A stretch of DNA of 64,000 nucleotides from Amphimedon queenslandica (GCF_000090795.2 NW_003546470.1:90667-154666); one strand, 5' to 3'. Counted from the first letter of the stretch, positions 35,047 through 48,034 are shown. Numbers and translations: made by a program. Notes: a model not told the origin generated them from the letters alone.

Positions 35047-38000
35047 CTAATTCTTCATAGCAGTTAAAAGTCTAGCATAAAGGCCACCAATTACTGGGCG
35101 AGCTGTGAATCCTTGTCGATGAGCAGTATCAACAGCATACCTTTAAATTAATAATAATGATTGTTATTAGATTAATTATACCAACCAATCAGTGAATGGA
35201 GACCTATCTGGTGTTTCATTAGCAAACTTGTACACAGCAGAGGTTATAGAGTTAAACTGATACAGTGTCTATTATGAATCTCGTACATTAATATCTAATT
35301 GTACCTGATCATCAGAAGCCATTGCAGCAGTCCACATGAGCCAATCAGTTTTAGTATACAAATGACGATCATCCATTGGTATGCCATACTATTGTAAAAT
35401 CAACAAGTCTCATGATTACTGTAGCAGTAATAAATATAGATCTACCATATTCATTTTGGTCATGTAATAATTCAGTTCTAGATCAAACACTGATTGTGGA
35501 AAAATGTCCAACTTTAGAATTTTCTGTCATTGCAAAAAATAATAATGTATAGATAAATATATAAATACAGTTTATACCTGAAATACAAGATTGTACTTGA
35601 GCGACCATGAACCAGGTAAGTCATATTGACGCTTGTAGTGATCCCCATCCTATAAGGACAATATTAAAATCCATATAATTCACATAAAAATCCATATGCC
35701 TTTCTCACCAGTCCATTAGTTGTCCAGTATTGTAAGAATTGAGTATCAGCAGTGTCATACTTCTCAGCTGATGCAGTGTCTCCTTTCATTCTTAGCAATT
35801 GAGAGTATGCTCCAAGAGCTACCATACCCTACCAAACACACAATAACTATTATGTAGAGTATACTTAAATTAGTCTTACTTTAGCAGCTAAGTTCATATT
35901 ATGAGGTGATGGCCCCTCAAAGTCATCAGTACACAATTGGTTACCAGGATCAGGGAGACTAGCTACAATGAAGTCAGCCCATATTGTTAATAGGGGCCAG
36001 TATGGATCAAGGAAAGTCAAGTTTTTTGTCTGAAGAACAACACCAGCTATCATTAGTAACTAAATAAAACAAACTTCACAGACTATATCAAATCAGCTCA
36101 GAGAAATTACTATAATTCAAGCCTATGGTAATTTTTTAAGATTTAAGGTATAGTAATACTAGTAGTATAGCAACTGGAAATTTTAGTTGGAGTTTGTTGG
36201 AAATTTTAATCTCATATTTTAAAGCTATAAGTATTCAAAGGCTTGCAGACAAAAATTGTCATGACTAACCATGTCACCAGATGCTTCTACTGGCATTTGT
36301 TCTTCATTGTTTGGCTCTAAATCACATACTAAAAGATTATGACAGATAATATTGTGTGTATAAATGCTGCCTAACCTGGCCAATGGCCTAAATGATGAGG
36401 TGCCTAAAAAATTACAAAAAATGATAGCAAAATCAAAAATACAGCTAGCTTTACCCATTCCAAATTGTAAGGTATGTCTAGTCCATATTTTTTTGTGCCA
36501 TTGTTAGCATAATTGAGCAGAGGAAGCAGCATTAACTGAAGGGCCTATTGTAAAATTAAAAAGGACACATAAATAGGCACTTTTGTAAATTCAAAACCTC
36601 AGGGAGATCCCATAGGAAAAGAGGAGCAACAGGAAATATTACATCAACCTAGAAAAACTCAAATTTAATTGAGTTTTTATGAGAGACTTACAGTGTTTGT
36701 AGCACCACCACTTGATATTTCTTTCAAAAACACCCATGGCTCATTTGTAACATTATTCCAAACAGCAATAGTACCTCCTATTGCTTGTCTAACACCAATA
36801 AAACAATAAGTCAATGATCCATAGCAGTCTACCTCCAAGCTAATGATGAAATTGTGGCATAATTTTGTCCCCCAACACTATATAATGCTTCAATAATTTC
36901 AGCATCTTTGTCATCACATGCCTGCAATGATTAGATGGACAGTAACCAACAATTTAAAAGTACCTTTTTCAGTGTCTCGTATTCTGAATTTCGTATAAGG
37001 CCAGTAAAGTTTTCATAGTTGTGCTTCCAGAGTGGCTCCATTGCTGTTCCAAAGTATTTCATTGAATAGACTTGATCATAGGATATCTGTAGCCACCTTT
37101 GTGATGGTTGTCCTGGTGTGATAGTACCAAAATCCCAAGCTATGGCTAACACTGGCCAGTTATCTTGACAAGCTCTTGGTTTATTCTATTAGATATCAAA
37201 TACTATTAAAATGTCTTTATTATTACCTTGTCTTCGGGTGGTAGAACTTTGCCTTCTATAAATGCAGTTCTTGTATCAACTGCAGGAGCCATTGTAGCAA
37301 TCACTCCTCTATCAAGTATGGTGCTTACATACCAATAACCTGTTTAAGCCACAGTAATTGTAATATTTTTATTCCTTACCCCAATTAATACGGTCACTAT
37401 CCTGTCCAAAATAATCCTAAAGAATTTGTGCATCAAGGTATTACAAATAAAATAACACATACTTGCTCAGTTGTTCCCATTCTCATTGCTATCTGTCCAC
37501 GCATTAGTGGTGCATGCTCCCAAATAACCATCTGTTTTGTATCACTTACAACACCCTAAGGACAAATTAAAGTAGATCTAGAGAGCTTATTACCTCAGCT
37601 GTGTTATCATAGTAGATTTTAATAGTGTGATTTGACAAACCATCAATAGCCTCTACAGTATAAGTCAAGAAAGTAATTGGTAAAGTTGGAATTTTATCTG
37701 TTGCTGCAAAAGCTGGAGTTGAAAACTAATATAAAAATTGAGAACTGTTATGGAACATTCTATAATACTAACTGTTAGTGTAAGCTGTATACCACTTTCC
37801 TGAAATACATACACTGTCTGAGTTGGATATACCTACTTATGCTAGCAAGTAATAGTTCACTTTATAAAAAAAAACTATTACAGTAAGGTTGACTTGAGTC
37901 ATTACATCAGGTGCCAGATCTGTATCTTTAGCCATAAACCTTTTAATTAAATAAAGAGACTATTTTTGCTCATACATGCATCTATAAATATTTACCTGTA

Positions 38001-38275
38001 TACTTTGCCATCAATGCTTATCATTCCTGAAAGACAGATAACAGGTCCACTCCAATGCTTAGGAAAATCATCATAAAGATGATCAGCATCAGACCATATA
38101 CTAATGAAGGGAAGTACACAATAATACACACACACACAATCTACTTGTACCTGAGATAAGGATTGACAACAACTAGTGGTACAGATGGAGGTCGGAAGTT
38201 AGGTACAAGATGAGGTCCATCAAATTTAGCAGATAAAACACAAGCAAGAAGACATAAAACAGCAAAGGTCACCAT
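35047..38275 (-). CDS. Glutaminase A-like secreted protein, copy 2
   Basis: A paralogue of the gene at 12257-15477 with the same exon count and boundaries. The start MVTFAVLCLLACVLSAKFDG (CAT at 38273-38275) gives the same signal peptide; an in-frame Met further upstream at 38332 is less likely because copy 1 does not have it. Family landmarks are kept: DRINWGYWY, VLAIAWDFG, TDDFEGPSPHNMNLAAK, DTAHRQGFTARPVIGGLY, LLTAMKN. Intron sequences also align almost base for base with copy 1, so the duplication is recent or has been homogenised by gene conversion. Small differences include QDYFGQDSDR for QDYLGQGSDR and EASGDM for EESGNM. No frameshift or stop was noticed. Function as for copy 1: probable extracellular glutaminase-type protein, inferred from family. 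The two copies lie about 19.6 kb apart in the same orientation with UGT, pmp-like and NLR genes between. Confidence 0.82.
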
Positions 38276-38523
38276 ATTTTTACTGTTTATGTAAAAATCA
38301 CAGTAACCATAAATGGAAGTGATTAAATTCATTTTTATTCAATGAATACACTGTTTAAATGTTCAAAATAAAATTATTTAACTTCCTTTAATTTTTAGTT
38401 TAAACTATTGGGCTGAAACTAAATGTTACATAGATTTTGTACATAAACTTATGAGTGCAATCATGGAACCACTTTCAATACATACAGACAAACAGCAGAG
38501 AGAGGCAATGCAAAATTTATACG

Positions 38524-38601
38524 GTAGTTAAAAGTCTAGCAAAAGACCATCAAATACTGGGTGGGCTGTGAATCCTTGTTGATGAGCAGTATCAAGAGCA
38601 T
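38524..38601 (-). pseudogene. Fragment of a third glutaminase-like copy (last exon)
   Basis: About 78 bp aligns to the final exon of both glutaminase genes: 'gttaaaagtctagc', 'ctgtgaatccttgt', 'gatgagcagtatcaa'. Several substitutions and small deletions are present ('aaaagaccatcaaatactgg' for 'ataaaggccaccaattactg'). Nothing upstream continues the homology; VRK-like pseudogene sequence follows. It shows that at least three copies once stood in this direction. Confidence 0.75.
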
Positions 38602-38949
38602 AAATAGATTTATGTATTATGTCATTTGTCATTAAATGCCCATGTATAATGTGGCTTTGATACCACCTTATTTTGGTGGATGGCAGGCTGACACAACATC
38701 TGATTTCCTCAATTCTTTTGTTTGGTGTATGTTGTAGGCATGCTGTTGACTTTCACAGTTTTATAATAATAATAATAATAATAATAAATATACATCTAAT
38801 GAAAAACACAAATAGCTAACAAACGCACTCACTCACAATGACTACTTTACCCTCACTTCATGCTTACACTCAGCTATGGTAACTATAGCAAGCAATGTTA
38901 ACTTAGTTAAGGCATTCAAAATAAATTATTATCAACCAATTACGTGCCT

Positions 38950-41245
38950 TCTCTTCAAACTTGCTACCTTTGACATATCATCTAACAATCCTCCCACAGT
39001 AGTCTACCACAAGCTAGACCATTGTAACAACCAGTAGCCAAGTATTTCTAGATCTCCTCTACGTGATGGATCTATAACAAAAATTGATCAATATAAAGTA
39101 GGGATTTTATTACAATGAGGCTTACTAGCTCTATGTGCATCAATGCTTGTAAAAGGAAGAGTGCCATAACAATATCCGTATGGCTTGTGACCACCTTCAA
39201 AATACCGGTATGAAAAAATGATCCATAATCTACCAAGTATACCTGAAAATAAAATGTAACAGATAATTAGACACAACAGCAAGAAAAGAAAATATGCAAA
39301 ATTGAAGATTCTCTCCAAGCCATTTTTGACAAAATTCTATATTATATATACATGTACGTGTATAGTACAGGATCCTTGGCCTAATTTTTGAGTAACTTTG
39401 AAAACTCATAAAAAACTTTGGCCAGATTTCTAAGGGACTTTTAAAACTTTTTTGGCAAAAATCAAATTTTGATTGGAATCAAGTCCCACTTACTAAACAA
39501 CGTGAACATAATGAATCAGAAAAATATAACATAAAAAATAGAGAACTCTCAGCCATTATTAATGAAGTACTATACATAGTACAGGGTCAATGACAAATTT
39601 GCAAAATAATTTTAGACTAAAAGAACAGCAATGAAAGGAGAAAGAAAGTTCATACCTAATCTTTTTGGGAATATCCAGTAAGTATGTTAGCGCTTTTAAT
39701 ATCTGCATGAGCAAACCGTGAATTACGCATATACTCAAGTGCCTCTAACTTTAGAGAGAGAGAGGAAGGAAAGAGACAAAGTAAAGAGATGGATGGTCAA
39801 AGATAATTACAATAATAATTCACTTACTATTCTTAATGCCAGATAGCAAATAGTCTTTACTCCAAACTTTCTCCCGGCTTCTTTAGATAGCTTTTCAATA
39901 TTGTCTCTAATCTCTCCATTACAAGAAAGCGATACTGCAAAGACGGGGAAGTCTCATTCTTTCCCCCATCAATGAACTGAGGTACTGCAAAATATTTTAA
40001 TCATGAGACTCCACTGAATCATTTACTGTTAGTAGTAAAATAAATAAAAAATACATACAATAAAAAGCATTCCTCACTCTTATTTGAATGGCCTACTTCT
40101 GCGTAACACCTTATTTCCAAATTTAATCATCCATTGTTTATTGGCTGCTGTTTTAATAGAAAAAACAATTTAATTACAAACATAAATCAGGAAACTCATG
40201 CGGTAGAAATTTCCGTGTTTAAAAATTGTGTCTGTGATCTAATTTTTACATAATATACTATGTACATGTATGTTCAAATTTTTGAGGGTTGAAAGTTTTG
40301 TGTTTTAAATAAAATGTGCTAAAAAATTAATATTTGCATGACAATAGAGCCAAGATGCTCCCTTGAATTTCTAGAATGGGGTGTGCCACAAAGTTCCTCC
40401 TGACAGTGGCACTGACAAATGGACACTTCATTGCACATCATTATAATAATTTCCCAAATGCAAAGTTTGCAATTACTATAGACCAGTTGGCGCTAAGTGT
40501 ATTGATAAAATTTTAAGTGTATTATTCATCATGATACTGTAGATAAAGTAAAATTTTCCTGCCATCTTTATAAAGCCATAGTTTACTAAGAGTAGAATGG
40601 GAGAAAGCGATATCTTTGCTTCTATATGTCCTAATGGCCTTTAAAAGTAACAAGATTGCTGTCACAAATACAGCAGTTTTTGGAAAATAAGCTCTTTTCC
40701 CGATTGCTCCACTGCTCCATAGACAAACATTGCACTAGGACTCGAAAATTATGGCAGAAAAATTTGACTGTATATTTATAGTATCATGATGGTGAGTGTA
40801 ATATTTTGGCAATTTGCCTGTAGAAAGTTAATTAGCTCAAATTGAAGCAATATGGCAGATTTTATATTGGCAATTTGTTCATAAAACTGTCAATTGGCAA
40901 TATCAATTCCTTGCCAATAAATCATGCTGTACTGTACTTACAACTCTATGAATCATACTAAGTGCCAGCTGGTCTGTAGATCTCGTATTCATTAGGTTTA
41001 CCAAACTACCACTTTAATGGCGTAACTGCCTGAGAATTTTGCAGCTGTTGAAGATGCTTCATAAACTTCTCCACAAACTCCTTTCCCTGTTGACTTTCCT
41101 AGCCTCCACTTTCCCATAGTAAAGCTCCCAGACTACTCCCAGAGAGGATTGTACCCTCTGGCAATGGAGGCACCGGCACCGAGTGCCATAGTGAAACTAG
41201 AGGATTAGATGCCTTCTTCTTAGTTCCAGCTTTCTTTTTTATTAT
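38950..41245 (-). pseudogene. VRK-family protein kinase pseudogene
   Basis: Kinase pieces appear in order on the minus strand. About 41020-41240: basic KKAGTKKKA, PPLPEGTIL, then in another frame WRLGKSTGKGVCGEVYEASS and YAIKVV (glycine loop and lysine). About 39830-39990: QYRFLVMERL, then after a one-base shift DNIEKLSKEAGRKFGVKTIC. About 39670-39755: LEALEYMRNSRFAHADIKSA, carrying the catalytic loop. About 39100-39245: VYLVDYG, which is the DYG form of DFG used by VRKs, and after another shift GTLPFTSIDAHRASKP. About 38990-39060: PSRRGDLEILGY, then WEDC and a stop. The ADIK and FTSIDAH wording is diagnostic for vaccinia-related kinases, nuclear Ser/Thr kinases of chromatin proteins. At least three frameshifts and a stop show that it is dead. 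A dispersed repeat (about 39330-39570) splits it. Confidence 0.82.
39330..39570. repeat. Dispersed repeat within the VRK pseudogene
   Basis: Holds 'aaatcaaattttgattggaa' and 'tgaatcagaaaaatataaca'. It matches, in the opposite orientation, the repeat at about 6870-7200. It lies between two VRK-like exons in what would have been an intron. Confidence 0.5.
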
Positions 41246-41544
41246 CCCGGGGTGGACCAGGCATTATGTAAAATTTGTTCACAAACTAGCTAGCCTAGAC
41301 CACATAGAAGTGCACGTGTTATCATGTGGTCGCTTTGGATTGCCACGCCTTACAGTTAGTGAACAGCAAACAAAAAATCAGAGCCTGACTCGGCCTGACT
41401 CTCGGACTAGCTCAAGTCAAGCCACTGAGAGACTAAAAAGGTAATTAAGATTATGATTATGAATGGGTTGGCAGGTAGGGGCTTAAGAATTTTTTTAAAA
41501 TATGAAAATGGAAATTTTCTCACGGCCAGTTTTGACTCAATTCC

Positions 41545-42757
41545 TGATTTTTGAGTCATAAAAATCTATATTTGATCAGAATCAGCTCAAAGTTGGTATA
41601 AAAGTTATACAACATAAGTACAAAGTAGATCAAGCGGGAAAAACTACTTTTCATTTTTGGCATGTAGCATACTAGATAGTCTTGTCCCACCCCTTTGCTA
41701 CTTGTGGAGGAAGGGTTTTGGCTCAATTTTTGAGTAACTTATAAAACTTGTAAAAAATCAAATCTGATTGAAGTTAGCTCAAACTTTCTATGCAACGTGT
41801 ATAAGAACATGTATATGCATCAGAAAAATTAAAAATTCTCTACTTTTCACTTTTGGCACATTTTGACTGAAATCCCTGTACTAGTCTGGTCATGCTGTGA
41901 CCAGACTATCACTGTACTGTTTTTGAGCCAAAGCCTCATGTATAACTCATACTGTCTTGATTTCGCATTTAAAGCACAAGATACATTTACATGTAACTGT
42001 ACATAGTGTATTAAGGAAAGAATTATTATGATTGCTAATTTTAAAAGCCAAAAAGTAAAGACTATAATAGCCCATGGTTTTTTAAATAAAAATTGGCTCA
42101 AAGATCACCCCAAATTTTTATTATATTTTTTGATACATATTGATATACTTATGCTGTCTAGAATGTTTGAGCTGATTCTGACAAATAATTTTTGAGCTGT
42201 GGCCATTTAATTGAATTGGCCAGTTTTAAAAAAAGCAATGGCTATAGCCAATGGTTATTTCCTGAAAAATGGTTCTGAAATTGCTCTAACTTTTTATTAC
42301 ATTTTCTGGTACACATTGATGCTCCTATGTGATATAAAAAGTTTGAGCTATTATAGCCCATGGTTTTCTTCTGAAAATTGGTTCTGAAATTGCCCCAAAT
42401 TTTTATTATATTTTCTCATACACATTGATGCCCCTATGCGATGTAGAAATTTCCAAAAAATAATTTCTAGTTATGAGCATTAATGAAAATTGTAATTGCG
42501 TAAGTGCATCAATATGCACCAGAAAATTTACTATAAATTTATTATAGAAACTGATGTGTTTTTGGCTATATAGCCCATAATCATCATCCCTTAGTATTAG
42601 CCATGGCAACAGCATGTATGGTATTTTTCTAACTGCCATCTAAAATTTACAAATATACCAATGCTACAGTTTATAAAGATGAAATTGAGAAATCTCAATG
42701 TTCATTTCATTTTTGATAGATATCAAGGTTTTTATGCTGCATGTACATGCATGTAGA
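41545..42757. repeat. ~1.2 kb dispersed repeat, copy 1
   Basis: Matches 58808-59937 along its length in the same orientation. Shared landmarks are 'aaactacttttcatttttgg', 'catgtagcata', 'tggtcatgc.gtgaccaga', 'aaagcctcatgtataactca', 'gaattattatgattgctaat' and an end 'atttttgataga(t/a)atcaagg'. Its middle contains units of the 177-bp family in reverse orientation. A shorter piece is found at about 4690-4880 within the adhesion GPCR. No transposase or reverse transcriptase is encoded. Confidence 0.8.
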
Positions 42758-44359
42758 ATCTTGATTGTTTGAATTATTACATGTATGTACATGTACGTGC
42801 ATTTTTATTATTTCTGAGCACAAGTATCAGATAAGATATGAGTTTATGGAGCCTGTCAAACCTTTGATGTGGTTTGGCAACATGTTGCTTGAAGTTGTCT
42901 CTCTAGCGCAGGTAGCAACCACATCAAAGCATTGCTAAAGTTACCTATTGGTAGAGAGCATAACAACAGCAGCCCCTTTACTTGGCTTTAGTTGTAAGAT
43001 ATTTATTATAAGGGAAATAACTTTTTAAGACAATGGGAATACAAAAATAATGATTGTCATATGCATGTAACCGTGATATAATGTTTCAATCATGACCCTC
43101 CCCTTAATCTTTCTATTTTCCAAAGTTCCCCACGATAAGTTACGGCTATAATGGCTGTATCTCTATCAATTGAGACCTCTTGCTGTGGTGGTCCAGGCAA
43201 CTTATTGCTTGTAACTATTGTTGTGAATAAATTAAGTTATTTTATGTATTTTATATATTACTTTCTTCATCTGTAATTGGTTCTTCCTCCAGTAAAGGAG
43301 GCGTTGGAGAATAAAATGGTTTTACTGTAATGATAGCCTCTTCTTGCTAAAAATGAAAGATAACTACTGTAAGCACATTAATAAAGGATTAATAATAATT
43401 ATACTATGTATAATTTTTGGGGAATTATTGTGATATTTGTATTTTTAAAGTGCTCACAACTACAAATGCTGATAAAAAAGTGAATCAATTAGGTAGTAAT
43501 TAATTTATAAACCATGACACACCCATTTTTAACATTTGTGGTTTGATGTTGTTTGCCACAGTAAAGTGCTATTATGAGCTGATCCTTTTCTCTTGTACAC
43601 ATTTTAAGTGCCTAACGAGTATTATAAATCTTATTATGGTATTATCATTGTTGTGATTATTGAGAGGATTCTATTTTGTCTTCCCCTTATCAGACTTTCC
43701 TTATAAGTTAACAGTCTATTAAGTCAATGACTTACGTCGTCCATTCGGGTTAACGAAGTTTATTTCTGTTTGTTGTATATAAAGCCCAAACAAGTCGATG
43801 AATTAGGCGTCTTCGTCCTGCTCTTGCGTAGTACTTGTTTATGTAATTAATATTCATTATCATTCATGGTGACGTATTGATTAATATGAAGTCATGCAAT
43901 GTTAACTTAATTGTGTTAATTATGTTAAGATGTATGGATGGGACGTATACAATTTGATTTTGTAATTTTCTTTTTCTATTAGTAACTGATCAATGAAGTC
44001 ATTAATTATTGTAGAAATACAAGAGCTCAATCAGGCTTTTTGAGGAAACTGATGTACATCTGTGAAACGTGACTCCAGTTAGGGGAAAAATTCCAATCAT
44101 ACCATGGCAAGAAAAATTGCCAATCAATGTTATAATAATAATTAGATTGTACCTTTATGTCCTGCCATAGAGTTAACTCTTGACCAATGCTGTGAAAAGT
44201 GGTCGAAAGATGCTTCAATGAGCAGGGGAAACAAGAAAATTGCATACTGTTTTGCAGTTGTATAATCAAGTAAAATTTATATCAAATATAATATTAATAT
44301 TATTTTATATTTGAACAATGTAAAATCAAATGATAAATAAAATTTAGATAAAGTAAGAA
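42758..44359. other. Intergenic, no recognised gene
   Basis: AT-rich interval between the 1.2 kb repeat and the 3' end of gene A. It includes ACATGT-rich simple sequence at about 42740-42800, a CAACATGTTG palindrome at about 42880, and a short minus-strand open stretch at 44027-44269 with no recognisable features. A few positions near 43260-43330 could be a small exon but cannot be supported. Confidence 0.4.
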
Positions 44360-47300
44360 TTAATAAAATGTTATTATATGCTTAACAGAAGAAAATGCAG
44401 AACAAGCATTCTCATGCCTGTTGTCTATTTCTAATCTTGTTAGTGTTTTATTGGTTAGAAGTGCATTCAGTATAAGCAGTACTCCATTAGAATCTAGTGA
44501 ACTTCGGCTAACTGAGAGCTCAGTAAGAGTGTGATTAGTATGAATAAGGTCAGCTAATGATGTAGCACTGGCTGAAGTTATCTGTGGGTTATTGTACAGA
44601 GATAATGAAGTGAGCGTTTTGTTATACTTCAGTGATTGTGTAAGCAAAATGACTCCAATATCATCGATTGCTCCACTTAGTAAAGCTAGCCGTTTAAGAG
44701 ATGTGTTGGTTGACATGTGATTAGAAGAAATTGAGTGAATTAGATCTGGTGTCAGTTGAGTATATGATATGCTAAAACGTTTTATAGTGCTCTTTTGTAA
44801 CACTAGTGGCACGAGATATTGAATGGCATCAACTTTTGGCCTCTCAAGACGAAAATTTTGATGATTGTCTGTCAATTGAGATATAACCTCTTGACACTGT
44901 ATGAGAGAAGGATTATTTAATTTAACTTCATCACCACTCCAGTCTACTTTTCCAGTCATATCTAAATAAAAAAGATATGTTTTATTCTAAGTGCAAGGTA
45001 ACAAAAGTATCAGCAAACACTCTTAATTTATTATTTTGTGCAAAATTTATTCAAACATTAATTTTTGCCTTTTATAAATCAAAAATTGTGGACTATAATT
45101 TGGTACATATAAAGTACATGTATACCTTCATCAAAAGCCACTGCAGCATTTTTTGCTGTTTCTTTATAATCAGTTTGTTTTTCACTTAACAATTTCTGAA
45201 GCGTCTCTAATTCTCCTTCAAGAACTATAATTACATGGGTTAGTGATTGGCATGAAGGATTTCTTACAAGTGATTCTATTGTTCTTTTTTTTAATCAAAA
45301 TTTTCAAATCATCAATTTCTTGTCCTTTGCGTTTACTTATTGTAGACTGTATCTCTAGCTTTGCATTCAGCTCATCTAAATGGGAAAAGTGACTTATCAC
45401 ATACTATAGGAACAATACACATTGTTACCAAGGGTAGCTGTGGATGAGTATAACTGTTTCTTCTCTTGCTCATGATCATTTTCTATAAAATTGCTTAACA
45501 CCTATAGAATGAAGATTTTCATACCTTTTACCAGTTGTTGCTGCTTTAATTCAGATAGCATGTGCTTATCATCTTCCAAGTCTGTAATAAAATTAATTTA
45601 GTGATTTAACTGAATATTAACCTTTTTGTGGATATGTAGTAACATCTAATGCTTTAGTTGAGGCCTCGGATTCCACCTAGATAAAGAATAAAATAATAAC
45701 AATAGAAGTAAAGAAATAATGTAAACCTTTTTAACAGTACTCCATACAGTACAATTTCCAACTTTAAACTCTTTTAACCCTCTTTTTTGAAGAATTTTAA
45801 TCTTCTTAAAAACTGTAATTACAAACAAAATCATGTAACTACCAGGGCAATAGCAGCTGAAAAAAACAGATTGACCAGTTCCAAATTGCTCTATCAGAAT
45901 ATGATAGTTATTCAAAGGATCTAGATCTTCAAGAACATCTCTGATATCTTGAAGTGTTTGTGTATCAGGCTTCCAATTCAAGACAAAGGTGATAGTTTCA
46001 TACATGAGATAAGGTGGGCTTGGAGTAACTTTTAAATTTTCTTCTAGACAAAGGCGAAGTGCTACTGTTTTACAAAATTCTGTAGCTAATTCTTTGTATG
46101 ATCTGATAATGGTCAATGCTTCATTTACCTTAAAATGAGTCATTATTACCTCCAAGCAGTGTACATCAACAATGGTACAGTTTCTCTTGATAACTTCAAG
46201 TATGTCATTCTTTGTTTTCTTGTGCTGCAATTGTGACGTTAGGTCAGAACGAAAGTCAGCAATGAAGACCTTGACATCATTGATGTTTATCTTCTTTTTG
46301 GAAAAGATAATTCTAATTTCGTGAAAGCTTGTTGCAAATTTAACTCTTATGTCTCTAAATTCTTGCTTCATTCCACGTGGGAAAATGATTTTGTAACCAT
46401 GTTTACACATTTCTTCTACAACAATCTTTCTATTAAAAATTAATAACTTATGATCATTACATACTTTCGTTATCAGAAGTGGGTCCTCCAATAGACTGTC
46501 CTTCTAAATTAATTAATTTCACAACATAATATTGTATTAAATTCCATACTTTCCATCAAAAATAAATCGATTTCCTCAACAGCATTGAAGTTGCCAAAGT
46601 GATGCACTAAAATTAATAAAATTTGTGAGTTTCAACTTTCAATAGCTTACTGTATTCTTCAAAAATTCTGTCACCAATTTGAGCAGTTTCAGGGAATTTT
46701 CGCAGCACAGTGACAAGTATTTCCAAGATTGCATAGTTCGACTGGACAACTTTTCGTAAAGCTCTAAGTAAAACAGCTCTACGGTCTGACAAAGAACCAA
46801 TTTCAGATTCTACACTGCTAACAATACCATCAGAAAAGACATCTTCTTTGTGAAGTATATTAGCAATATGTGCAGGCTCTAAAATTGACTGTGAGAGAGA
46901 GCTATAGTATGTCCTTAAGATGTCAACAGCAGGATTTTTATGGCCAATTACTTCCTGACGCATCAGTTCTAGGCATTCTTCACTGGCCACTCTATGATCT
47001 GTAAATTAAAAAAAGATGACTGATAGCTATACTTGTTCTTACTGTATTCTTGTATCAATTGATGGGCTATCTCTTGTGTCTCATCAATTTCAGACAACAC
47101 TGTAGCAATATCTTTAAGCTTTTTATAGTTATTTCGCACTACTCCTTGAATAGCAATCAAGAGATGGGTCTTTTTGTCATCAAAAGATCTGTTTTCTACT
47201 TCTATTTCGTCTAAAATGGCTTCGTCTATGCATCTCTTGCTATATAACATTTGAGAAACATTTACAGGAGAAATAAGAACATCATTTAACGCTTTCATAT

Positions 47301-47796
47301 GCTGTTGCAGAATATAATATGCCTCGTCTGATGGTGTACTGCCTAAATAAAGAAAGTGAATACGTTATTAATTATAATCATTTTCAATTTTATTCAAGTG
47401 ACAAAAACAAAGATGATAAATTGTAAATTAAACAAATGTAATAAATTACTACTTACAGTAGGCAGATCTATCATGGAGTTCCTTTAAATATTTTTCATAA
47501 TTATTAGCCACTAAAATCTCATTAACAACCCTTTTTCTTAGACCATCCAGCAAAATTCGCCTGCTTGCAATACTTTTGGTCTTCAGCAAGTTCAGCCAGA
47601 GCTGAAACATCTGCACAGTCTTATATTCTTCACTTTCGTCAATTTCTGCGATTTCATTTAACTTCGAAGTGTCACATTCCAGTTGGACTCCCAGGAGAAA
47701 CCATTTATTGGTAGTTACCTGGTCAGATAACTCCTTCAGGTCTGGTTTACGATTTAAAAACCTTTTGAAGGATTCAGCCATTAGATCTACTTTCAT
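44360..47796 (-). CDS. Death-domain protein A: Death, two CARD-like domains, unknown domain, coiled coil, LRR
   Basis: Exon 1 (47457-47796) encodes a Death domain (NKWFLLGVQLECDTSKLNEI, then MFQLWLNLL, RRILLDGLRKRVV). Two following exons (about 47037-47342 and about 46650-46998) each encode a CARD-like helical domain, both ending EYS at a phase-1 GT. They look like duplicated exons. Exons at about 45730-46480 carry an unrecognised domain with ALRLCLEENL, YETITFVLNWKPDTQTLQDI and GLKEFKVGNCTVW, which is shared with gene B. Short exons at about 45190-45660 form a coiled coil. The last exon (44360-44959) has four or five ribonuclease-inhibitor-type LRRs (LKRLALLSGAIDDIGVILLT, LTSLSLYNNPQITS, LTELSVSRSSLDSNGVLLIL). 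No NACHT is present. It is probably an intracellular signalling adaptor or sensor using death-fold contacts; this is inference from domains. Start may be at 47796 or 15 bases inside (MAESF). Confidence 0.78.
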
Positions 47797-47802
47797 GCAG
47801 CA

Positions 47803-47858
47803 CTGACTCTGAGCACGCCCCTTAAAGACTGACTCTGAGCACGCCCCTTAAAGGGGCG
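47803..47858. promoter_or_regulatory. 26-bp direct repeat plus GC palindrome upstream of gene A
   Basis: CTGACTCTGAGCACGCCCCT followed by TAAAG occurs twice, at 47803-47827 and 47829-47853. The second copy runs into the palindrome CGCCCCTTAAAGGGGCG (47842-47858). The site is directly upstream of the gene A start codon and stands out in AT-rich surroundings. Tandem GC-rich sites just upstream of a gene suggest transcription-factor binding, but no named factor can be assigned. Confidence 0.4.
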
Positions 47859-48034
47859 TGAATTATGTACTAAAGAGATTTCTATGTATCATATAATAAA
47901 CAATTATTCAAGAACAAAAAATAATAATACTATGTAGCATAGTAGTAGTAATAGCTAATAATGATAATAGAAAAATGAAAGCACAAAAATTAAACCAATT
48001 GAAATTATTGAGTTTAGTCGGACCAATGATGTTG

